From assembly GCA_044345075.1 (NCBI GenBank), contig JBIJBU010000016.1:1-21825 (forward strand): a stretch of 21,825 nucleotides of DNA, in the 5' to 3' direction. The notes under the pieces are model-generated. The model had not been told where the DNA came from. It saw nothing but the letters and a program-made list of their open reading frames with translations, and ran no database searches. Below are positions 14,628 through 21,035 of this stretch, piece after piece. Every line of letters starts with the position of its first letter. The first letter of the stretch is position 1. A program made the translations under genes and the position numbers. The DNA comes from CAIKZY01 sp044345075. Its GTDB lineage: Bacteria > Actinomycetota > Actinomycetes > S36-B12.

Positions 14628-15506
14628 GTGAGAACCTCGCGTTCGCGGCGGATACCTATCCTGTGGCTGCTCCCTGCTCTGCTTCTCGTCCTCTTCTTCG
14701 TCATTTACCCGCTCTGGTCGATGATTCTCGCCAGTTTCTCGACGCTCAGCTTTGCCGGGGTGCGCACCGGCTGGGCCGGCTTCGACAACTACATCGCCGT
14801 TCTCAACGACCCGGTAATCCCGCAGGTCCTTCGTACAACGGCAATCTGGACCATTGGCGTAGTCGTCGGTACCCTCGCCATCTCATTAGTGGTGGCCTTG
14901 ATTCTCAACGAGACCTGGCCCGGACGCCGCTTCGTCAGGTGGGTGTTGATCATCCCGTGGGCGACCTCGCTGGTAATCACCTCACTTGCCTTTCGTTGGA
15001 TTCTCGACTCTCAGCTCGGCACCCTGAACATCCTGCTTCAGGACTGGGGTGTGATTGATGAGCCATTGGAGTTCTTGAGCGATGCGAGTCGATCAATCCC
15101 CTTGCTCATCCTGGTGGGCATCTTCGTATCGGTGCCGTTCACCACATACGTGCTCCTCTCAGGCCTTCAAGGCATTCCGAACGAGCTCTATGAGGCAGCA
15201 CGAATTGACGGTGCTAGTGCGGTGAGGCGCTTCCGGAAAATCACACTGCCGCTCCTTTCTCCCTTCGTCACACTCGCGGCTCTCCTGAATGCCATTTATG
15301 TCTTCAATTCATTCCCGATTATCTGGATCCTCACCCAGGGTGGGCCTCTGGATGACACCCAGACAGTGATCACCTATACCTACAAGCTGGCATTCAGCAC
15401 GGACGAGGTCGCCAAGGCGGCTGCACTGGCATCCGCATCACTGGTGTTTCTTGCGGTGGTCGGAACGATCTACTGGCTGGTCCTGCGCCGGCAGCGGGCT
15501 GCGTGA
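14628..15506 (+). CDS. ABC transporter permease, MalF/UgpA type
   Basis: 292 aa, six predicted membrane segments (for example 11-33, 74-94, 104-124, 157-177, 212-232 and 266-286). The EAA loop contacting the ATPase is YEAARIDGASAVRRF (188 onward), followed by KITLPLL. This is the CUT1 permease partner of the next gene. GTG 14628 has GGAAGGA about 8 bases upstream. A six-codon reading frame (14611-14631) overlaps this start. It is 54 bp after the binding-protein gene and joined to the second permease almost without gap. Confidence 0.93.
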   Translation: MRTSRSRRIPILWLLPALLLVLFFVIYPLWSMILASFSTLSFAGVRTGWAGFDNYIAVLNDPVIPQVLRTTAIWTIGVVVGTLAISLVVALILNETWPGRRFVRWVLIIPWATSLVITSLAFRWILDSQLGTLNILLQDWGVIDEPLEFLSDASRSIPLLILVGIFVSVPFTTYVLLSGLQGIPNELYEAARIDGASAVRRFRKITLPLLSPFVTLAALLNAIYVFNSFPIIWILTQGGPLDDTQTVITYTYKLAFSTDEVAKAAALASASLVFLAVVGTIYWLVLRRQRAA

Positions 15507-15510
15507 CGTG

Positions 15511-16401
15511 ATGGCAAAGCGAGAAAGTGCAGTGCAGAAGACCCGAGGCTCATCGGGAGCAAGCCCAGCCCTCAAGCCTGGGCGGGCGCCGCGACGACGA
15601 GTAGTCGCAGTACTCGGTTATGTGATTGCCGCGGTGGTCCTCGTTCCTTATGCGGTGATGGTCCTGGTCGCTCTGAAGCCTAGAGAGGAAGTCTTCGAGC
15701 CTCCGCTTCAGGTCTTGCCTCGGGATGTGGATCTCTCGAACTTCACCACGCCATGGACGGATTACGCGCTCGGAACATTCTTCCGCAACTCCCTAATCAT
15801 CGCGATCGGTGCCGTGATTCTCGGGCTGCTGGTCGCGATCCCTGCGGCTTATGCACTGGCGCGCGTTCAGTTCCGAGGACGGCAGGCGGTCTTCCTCGTG
15901 TTGTTGATAACGCAGATGCTGTCACCCACGATGCTGATTCTCGGAATCTACGAGCAATTTCGCCAGTTCCACCTCCTGGATAACCTTGCAGCGGTCGTTG
16001 CGGTCAACTCGGCCTTCACCGTTGCCTTCGCGATCTTCGTTCTTGCCGACGTCTTCGAGTCAATTCCCGTGGAGATTGAAGAGGCAGCGGCCGTCGACGG
16101 AGCATCTCGGCTACGCACTCTGGTCAAAGTCGTGCTGCCGTTGTCCGGCCCCGGGCTCGCGACGGCCGGACTCTTCCTCTTCGCCCAGGCATGGAATGAA
16201 TTCATCCTCGCCCTCACCGTTCTGAACAGGAGTGAACTGACACCACTGAGCGTCGGCATTTACCAGTTCTACGGACAATTCGACAAAGAGTGGACCTATC
16301 TCTTTGCCACTGCTGTCATGGGTGCAGTCCCCGTGATCATCTGCTTCATGTACATGGAGCGATGGCTGGTCAAGGGACTGACGAGCGGAGGCGTGAAGTG
16401 A
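15511..16401 (+). CDS. ABC transporter permease, MalG/UgpE type
   Basis: 296 aa, six membrane segments after a basic N-terminal tail (LKPGRAPRRRVV). The EAA motif is EEAAAVDGASRLRTL (190 onward), followed by KVVLPLSGPG and the typical QAWNEFILALT. It forms the heterodimeric channel with the preceding permease. ATG 15511 (or GTG 15508) comes 4 bases after the upstream stop, with no strong ribosome site, so translational coupling is likely. The stop overlaps the next start (GTGA). Confidence 0.92.
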   Translation: MAKRESAVQKTRGSSGASPALKPGRAPRRRVVAVLGYVIAAVVLVPYAVMVLVALKPREEVFEPPLQVLPRDVDLSNFTTPWTDYALGTFFRNSLIIAIGAVILGLLVAIPAAYALARVQFRGRQAVFLVLLITQMLSPTMLILGIYEQFRQFHLLDNLAAVVAVNSAFTVAFAIFVLADVFESIPVEIEEAAAVDGASRLRTLVKVVLPLSGPGLATAGLFLFAQAWNEFILALTVLNRSELTPLSVGIYQFYGQFDKEWTYLFATAVMGAVPVIICFMYMERWLVKGLTSGGVK

Positions 16402-17645
16402 GCGTTCAGCCGGACACCTCGATTTTCGCCTTCGCACACGATCTCGTTGATGAAGGGCTGGAGTCCGCACTCAGCCGGATTGAGTCAAGTGGTCTAGGTG
16501 GGTTATCCGTTGCAGCTGTGTACCACGACGGGCGCGACATTTACCCGCACAACCCACGTGGTCGAGTGCTCTTCAACGAAGATGGCGTCGCATTCTTCAA
16601 GCCCGATCAGCGCCACTTCAATGGATCGGTAGTTGCGCCATTGATCTCGAGCACCGTGAATCTGACCGGACCTTTCGAGCGCACGCTCGCAGCAGCTCAC
16701 GATCGTGGCCTCGTTGTTCATGCCTGGACTGTCTTCCTGCACAACACCGCGCTTGGTCGGCGGTACCCATCTTCCGTCACTCGGAATGTCTACGGAGACC
16801 CGCAACTGACCTCGCTGTGTCCGGCAAACCCCGAGGCTGCTGAGTACGCAATCGGGCTAGCGAAATCGATAGCGCAGTTGGGCGTCGACTCCGTGAATGC
16901 AGAGGGACTCCACTTCCTCCCGCTCGAGCACGGCTATCACCATGAGCGGTACTTCATCCAAATCGGCCCGATAGATCGCCTGCTGCTCGGTTTGTGCTTC
17001 TGCGACTTCTGTCGCACTCGCGCAAGCGACGCCGGGATCAACGTTGAAGCCCTCGTTGCTGCCGTGCGTGCCCGTCTCGATCGAATGCTCGAGACGGCCG
17101 ATGCATTCGACCCGACACCCGACACATTCGAGACGGTGGCCTCGCTATGGAGTGGCGAGCTTGGCGCTTTTCTTGCCTGCAGGGAGCGCACCGTGACGGA
17201 ACTGGCCGCCGAGGTTTCGGCTGCGGTTCGTAGGCCAGGAACCACCTTTACGTTCAACGACCCTGCGGGGGCCTTCGCCAGTGCGAGTGATCAAGCAGCC
17301 GACGAGGTTCCACCTGAATCGTGGAGACTGGGAATCGATCCCGCCGAGGTGGCGCGTCATTGCGATGACATCCAGATTCTCGGCTACAGCCGGAGCCCGG
17401 AGACGGTTCACGCTGATGTTGCCAAGTACCAGAGGATCGTCGATGGTGCGGCTGGAGTCCGCGTGGCTCTGCGCCCGGTGTGGCCGGATAGCGAGTCGGC
17501 GGACAATCTGCGCGCGAAGCTGGACCTGTTGAGTCAACTCGCAGTGACAGGAATCGACTTCTACCACTACTCGTTCATGCGGCTTGAGGACCTCGATCGA
17601 ATTGCCGCGACCTTGACCGAACTTCGGTGGGCTCCTCGTTCCTGA
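16398..17645 (+). CDS. Uncharacterised TIM-barrel-like protein in the ABC-E1 operon
   Basis: 415 aa, no signal peptide or membrane segment. The GTG start overlaps the permease stop (GTGA), so it is tightly coupled to transport. Alternating strand-helix blocks suggest a (beta/alpha)8 barrel of the glycoside-hydrolase-like kind: GLGGLSVAAVYHDGRD, GLVVHAWTVFLHN, GVDSVNAEGLHF (candidate acid E169), a CFCDFC cluster (C200, C202, C205), DIQILGYSRSPE, VRVALRPVWP and GIDFYHYSFM near the end. Proteins with a similar cysteine cluster occur next to sugar transporters, from memory, but I cannot name a characterised homologue. It could be a hydrolase or isomerase acting on the imported compound. The cysteines may bind a metal. 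Function unknown. Confidence 0.8.
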   Translation: MSVQPDTSIFAFAHDLVDEGLESALSRIESSGLGGLSVAAVYHDGRDIYPHNPRGRVLFNEDGVAFFKPDQRHFNGSVVAPLISSTVNLTGPFERTLAAAHDRGLVVHAWTVFLHNTALGRRYPSSVTRNVYGDPQLTSLCPANPEAAEYAIGLAKSIAQLGVDSVNAEGLHFLPLEHGYHHERYFIQIGPIDRLLLGLCFCDFCRTRASDAGINVEALVAAVRARLDRMLETADAFDPTPDTFETVASLWSGELGAFLACRERTVTELAAEVSAAVRRPGTTFTFNDPAGAFASASDQAADEVPPESWRLGIDPAEVARHCDDIQILGYSRSPETVHADVAKYQRIVDGAAGVRVALRPVWPDSESADNLRAKLDLLSQLAVTGIDFYHYSFMRLEDLDRIAATLTELRWAPRS

Positions 17646-17696
17646 GGCCTATGCACGCCCACATTTATTTTGACACACCAGAGATGGAGACAATTG

Positions 17697-18689
17697 ATGA
17701 GCGTTGCACGGCAACAGGAAGCCGTTGGCAGCAACTACCGGACCATGAGGCTCATTCGCTCATTCGAGGAACTCGTCGTTCAGTTGGTCAATAACAACGA
17801 GATCGCCGGAGTCACGCACGAGTACATCGGTCAAGAGGCGGTCGCTACCGGTTTATGCGCGGCGATGGGACCGGAGGACGTGCTCACCTCGACACACCGC
17901 GGCCACGGGCATCTGCTTGCCCGCGGAGCTTCGACCACGGGGATGCTCGCGGAACTCCTCGGACGGGAGACGGGTCTCAATCGCGCCCGAGGGGGATCAA
18001 TGCACATCGCTGATGTGTCCCTCGGCATCTTTGGGGCCAACGGCATGGTTGGAGCCGGAGTTCCCTTCTGCCTCGGCGCGGCATCCGTTCCCACTGCATC
18101 AGGCCCGCGAGTAGCAGTCGCGTTCTTCGGAGACGGTGCACTGAACCAGGGTGTTCTCCTCGAGTCCATGAATCTAGCCGCGGCATGGAAACTCCCCGTT
18201 ATCTTCTGCTGCGAGAACAACGGGTACGCCGTGACAACCTCTGCCAGCAGCTCCACATCCGGGTCACCCATCGAACGAGCACGAGGATTCGGCATACCTG
18301 GTTTCGAAGTGGACGGGATGGATGTCGATGCTGTGCACCGAGTGGCTCAGACAGCGGTCGACGCGGCACGAGCTGGCGAAGGGCCGCAGTTCCTGGACTG
18401 CAAGACCTACCGCTTTGTGGGCCACCACACCGCGGAACGCACAATGAATCTCACCTACCGAGAAGACTCAGAAATCGATAGGTGGAGAGAGCGCGATCCG
18501 CTCATCGTCGAGTCACGACGTCTTGAGTCCGTCGGGCTGAGTGCTAGCGATATCGCAGCGCTTGATTCAGACGTAGACGCAGAACTGGCATCGGCACTCG
18601 CGATTGCGAGAGAAGGAATGCCTCCGGATCCATCAACGGCGCTGGACTTCATGTACGCCTCACCTACTGCGTTGCGTTGGGGGATCTGA
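17697..18689 (+). CDS. Thiamine-diphosphate dehydrogenase E1 component, alpha subunit (PDH/acetoin type)
   Basis: 330 aa. It has the ThDP motif GDGALNQG (145-152) ending in the NN pair (174-175), the substrate/cofactor strand THRGHGHLLARG (66-77), and the MHIADVSLGIFGANGMVGAGVP block typical of acetoin and branched-chain/pyruvate E1-alpha. It decarboxylates a 2-oxoacid (or cleaves a diketone/acetoin) and passes the acyl unit to lipoate, together with E1-beta. ATG 17697 has GGAG about 10 bases upstream. It is 51 bp after the TIM-barrel gene and overlaps E1-beta by one base (TGATG). The short length is more like acetoin-type E1-alpha than PDH. Exact substrate not determinable. Confidence 0.9.
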   Translation: MSVARQQEAVGSNYRTMRLIRSFEELVVQLVNNNEIAGVTHEYIGQEAVATGLCAAMGPEDVLTSTHRGHGHLLARGASTTGMLAELLGRETGLNRARGGSMHIADVSLGIFGANGMVGAGVPFCLGAASVPTASGPRVAVAFFGDGALNQGVLLESMNLAAAWKLPVIFCCENNGYAVTTSASSSTSGSPIERARGFGIPGFEVDGMDVDAVHRVAQTAVDAARAGEGPQFLDCKTYRFVGHHTAERTMNLTYREDSEIDRWRERDPLIVESRRLESVGLSASDIAALDSDVDAELASALAIAREGMPPDPSTALDFMYASPTALRWGI

Positions 18690-19669
18690 TGCAGACTTTG
18701 AGATACCAGCAGGCACTGGGTGCCGCTGTTCGCGACGCGATGATCGCTGACGACAACGTGATCTACCTTGGTGAGGACGTCGAGCAATCGCTGCGAGGGA
18801 TAAGTGCGGGGCTAAGCGTCGAGTTTCCCGGGCGCGTGCGTGACACACCGATCTCCGAGGCGGCCTTCACCGGATTCGCCACGGGAGCCGCGATGGCTGG
18901 ACGTCGACCCATCGTGGAATTCCAGATCCCGACTCTCCTGTACGTGGCTTTCGATCAGATCGTCAATCAGGCTCAGAAGATCCGGCTCATGACCGGTGGG
19001 CAGACGAGAGTGCCGGTGACCTACTTGTTCCCGGGATCCGGCGCTCGATTGGGGCTCGCTGGTCAGCACTCGGATCACCCGTACAGCATCCTGGCTCACC
19101 TCGGGGTGAAGACCTTGGTCCCTGCGACAGCGGAGGACGCCTATTCACTGATGCGGGCTTCCATTGACGACGATGATCCGGTCGCGCTCTTCCTTCCGGC
19201 TGCCTGCCTGCACCGAAAGTCTCCTGTGACGATGGCCACCGGGGTCCTCGGCACTGCGACCGTAGAGCGTGCTGGATCTGATGTCACTCTCGTGGCCACG
19301 GGCCATCTCGTGCATGACGCACTGGCTCTCGCCGAGGACTTGAGCGCCCAGGTCGACATCGAGGTAGTGAATGCCAGAAGCATCTTCCCCTTCGATTGGG
19401 GGCTGCTCGAGGCATCTGTGGCAAAGACAGGTCGACTGATCGCGGCAGATGATTCGAGCTTGACGTGCGGACTCTCGAGCGAGGTAGTGGCAACCGCGGC
19501 TGAGCGCATGCATCACCTGCTGAAGGCGCCGCCTGTCCGTGTTGCCCGCGCCGAGGCCACGGTTCCGTTCAGTGTCGATCTCGAGCGAGCGATCGTTCCC
19601 TCGAAACGTCACCTGCGGATAGCCCTCGCACGACTGTTCCCAGATGCGATCAACCCGGAGGATTCATAG
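18689..19669 (+). CDS. Thiamine-diphosphate dehydrogenase E1 component, beta subunit
   Basis: 326 aa, the usual E1-beta length. It has LGEDVE (27-32), the ThDP-activating Glu in ISEAAF (E57), the block FQIPTLLYVAFDQIVNQAQK, RLGLAGQHSD (H127 region) and VVNARSIFPFD in the C-terminal transketolase domain. It forms the alpha2-beta2 E1 with the preceding subunit. The start ATG 18689 shares a base with the E1-alpha stop, with GGGGGA just upstream. The stop overlaps the lipoyl-protein start (TAGTG). Confidence 0.92.
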   Translation: MQTLRYQQALGAAVRDAMIADDNVIYLGEDVEQSLRGISAGLSVEFPGRVRDTPISEAAFTGFATGAAMAGRRPIVEFQIPTLLYVAFDQIVNQAQKIRLMTGGQTRVPVTYLFPGSGARLGLAGQHSDHPYSILAHLGVKTLVPATAEDAYSLMRASIDDDDPVALFLPAACLHRKSPVTMATGVLGTATVERAGSDVTLVATGHLVHDALALAEDLSAQVDIEVVNARSIFPFDWGLLEASVAKTGRLIAADDSSLTCGLSSEVVATAAERMHHLLKAPPVRVARAEATVPFSVDLERAIVPSKRHLRIALARLFPDAINPEDS

Positions 19670-19905
19670 TGCAGGAGATCAGATTCCCGAAGTTCGGCAT
19701 GTCGACCGTCGAGGTCGAGGTCGTCGAGGTGCACGTCGCGATAGGTGCGAGATTGGAAGTTGGCTCACCGGTCGTCGACGTCGAGACTGACAAGCTTCTT
19801 ACGACCGTCGAGTCTGAGATCAGTGGCATCGTGACGGAAATCCGAGTGGTCATCGGAGGGGAGTACGAAGTCGGGGACGTCGTGTGCCTCGTGGAGGAGG
19901 GCTGA
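19669..19905 (+). CDS. Free-standing lipoyl (biotinyl-like) domain protein
   Basis: 78 aa, one complete lipoyl domain and nothing else. FPKFGMST at the start, then the attachment hairpin VETDKLLT with the modified lysine K42, and the second half-barrel GGEYEVGDVVCLVEEG. The ETDK sequence favours lipoate over biotin. In usual 2-oxoacid dehydrogenases this domain is the N-terminus of E2, followed by a subunit-binding and a large acyltransferase domain. Here the frame stops right after the domain and is followed by a terminator hairpin. It probably accepts the acyl or electron pair from E1-alpha/beta, and a separate acyltransferase and E3 must act elsewhere, or it acts as a GcvH-like shuttle. 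GTG 19669 overlaps the E1-beta stop. Confidence 0.88.
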   Translation: MQEIRFPKFGMSTVEVEVVEVHVAIGARLEVGSPVVDVETDKLLTTVESEISGIVTEIRVVIGGEYEVGDVVCLVEEG

Positions 19906-19919
19906 GACTCAGCCCTCCT
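19895..19919. terminator. Terminator hairpin overlapping the lipoyl-gene stop codon
   Basis: AGGAGGGCTGA (19895-19905) pairs perfectly with TCAGCCCTCCT (19909-19919) over a 3-base loop: 11 bp of stem. The left arm includes the TGA stop of the lipoyl gene. It lies between convergent genes and could serve both; there is no T-tract. Confidence 0.7.
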
Positions 19920-19950
19920 GAGACACGGCGAACCCTACGAGCGGTGGAGT

Positions 19951-20670
19951 CTAGGTTTCGTCGGTAAGCGGTTCTTGAAGCCCTTGCCTCCACCCGACCA
20001 TCGACGACTCCAGGTGCCACATCATGATGCCTTGTGCTCGAAGGGAGTTTCTCTCAATGAGGGCATCGATGAGACTGATCAACTCTATTTTGGCGCTGGC
20101 GATTTGATCGACCGTGTACGCGGATATCAGTTGCCTGCTATGACGAGCCGTGCTCCTGAGACTGCGCACCAGTGAGTCGATGAGTGGATTTCCTGTAGCG
20201 AGAGAAACCATGTCGTGGACGGTGTCGTCGAGTTCGATCAGTCGAATCACGTCGTCTTCGATTACCGCGAGCGATTCGAGTTCACTCCTGAGGCGCACCA
20301 GTTCGCTTCTTTGCGACTCCGTGAGGCGTTCTGCTGCGAGAGCGGCAGCGGCAGGCTCGAGGAGACTCCTCATCTCGAAAAAGTGGGTCAGAGAATCGGG
20401 ATCCACGTCAAGCATGAATTCCAATGCCTCGAACATCTCCGAGGAGTCGAGGCTGCGTACGTAGGTGCCCGAACCTCTCTTGGTCTCGAGAATGTTCAAG
20501 GACACCAGGCCCTTGATGGCCTCGCGAATTGAGCTCCGCGACAGCCCGAACGTTGCCGCGAGCTCGCGCTCGGGGGGAATCCGTTGTCCGGGAGTGAAGT
20601 TGCCGCTCAGGATCTCTTGCCGCAGCAGGGTGCTCGCAGTGGCGGTGCCACTCTGGCTGCCTGTGCTCAT
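19951..20670 (-). CDS. GntR family transcriptional regulator, FadR (FCD) subfamily
   Basis: 239 aa. N-terminal winged helix (about 12-72): ILSGNFTPGQRIPPERELA, recognition region FGLSRSSIREAIKGL, wing KRGSGTY. C-terminal FCD ligand domain (about 78-232): FFEMRSLLEP, LDDTVHDMV and AQGIMMWHLESS. FCD domains that bind metal use an Asp and three His; here D148, H152 and H219 are present but the middle His aligns with Leu197, so the ligand may be bound without metal, as in E. coli FadR. Ligands of this subfamily are usually organic acids or acyl-CoA. ATG 20670 follows GAGG by 6 bases; an in-frame Arg-rich extension to 20868 is unlikely to be translated. Three regulon operators precede it, so it is the probable regulator of all eleven sites and of itself. 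Confidence 0.92.
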   Translation of the reverse strand: MSTGSQSGTATASTLLRQEILSGNFTPGQRIPPERELAATFGLSRSSIREAIKGLVSLNILETKRGSGTYVRSLDSSEMFEALEFMLDVDPDSLTHFFEMRSLLEPAAAALAAERLTESQRSELVRLRSELESLAVIEDDVIRLIELDDTVHDMVSLATGNPLIDSLVRSLRSTARHSRQLISAYTVDQIASAKIELISLIDALIERNSLRAQGIMMWHLESSMVGWRQGLQEPLTDET

Positions 20671-20864
20671 CCGGACCTCACTTGTCCTGGTCTGGGTAGG
20701 TCTCTCCCGCAATCCTGGTGAACTCACCCTATCGGAGAGGGATTGGCGTTCCCTCGAGGCTCTGCACGGCTTCCCCCTCGTGCAATCGCCCTGACAACCG
20801 GCTTTCGCCGGTCGAAGACGCGCTCCGGGAGTGAGGTGTCGAACCCGACCTCGACGCGTCTCGG
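20671..20864 (-). other. Long untranslated leader of the GntR gene
   Basis: About 195 nt between the predicted GntR start point and its ATG with no convincing gene. In the GntR transcript sense it holds a hairpin ACCGGC-GAAA-GCCGGT (20812-20797) with a GNRA-type tetraloop, and a second stem TGCACG/CGTGCA (20784-20763) with a 10-base loop. No riboswitch class recognised. Confidence 0.35.
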
Positions 20865-20874
20865 TCATACCAAT
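20860..20874. promoter_or_regulatory. Regulon operator 9 (GntR start)
   Basis: CTCGGTCATACCAAT; both arms are recognisable but weaker than the consensus. It covers the predicted GntR transcription start. Confidence 0.65.
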
Positions 20875-20900
20875 TTACCTAGATTGGCCCAACTAAGGCG
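20872..20900 (-). promoter_or_regulatory. Candidate promoter of the GntR gene
   Basis: On the minus strand, -10 TAAATT (20877-20872) with a poor -35 CGCCTT (20900-20895) at 17 bp. Placement of -10 against operator 9 matches the other four promoters of this type. Confidence 0.4.
20883..20897. promoter_or_regulatory. Regulon operator 10 (middle copy)
   Basis: ATTGGCCCAACTAAG, the weakest copy: good left arm TTGG, degenerate right arm. It lies in the GntR promoter spacer, 23 bp from operator 9 and 30 bp from operator 11. Confidence 0.5.
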
Positions 20901-20912
20901 ATTATTCACCCA

Positions 20913-20927
20913 ATTGGCCCTACCAAT
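20913..20927. promoter_or_regulatory. Regulon operator 11 (SDR-2 side)
   Basis: ATTGGCCCTACCAAT, a strong copy ending 3 bp before the SDR-2 -35 box; 53 bp centre to centre from operator 9. Confidence 0.8.
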
Positions 20928-20930
20928 TAC

Positions 20931-20959
20931 TTGACATGTTCGAGGGAGCCAGTTACCCT
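20931..20959 (+). promoter_or_regulatory. Promoter of SDR-2
   Basis: TTGACA (20931-20936), 17-bp spacer, TACCCT (20954-20959). It is almost the same as the ABC operon promoter. The leader is about 70 nt. Confidence 0.65.
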
Positions 20960-21035
20960 CCACTCACCTGCTAGTTCCACGACACACAGCAGTTGATTGC
21001 CTTGCCGCGGCTGATTTCTCGGAGAGGAACCCGGA

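Noticed and set aside
20671..20868. 66-codon in-frame 5' extension of the GntR protein
   Set aside because: It is Arg-rich, has no ribosome site, begins inside operator 9 and precedes the normal GntR N-terminus at ATG 20670 with a good ribosome site.
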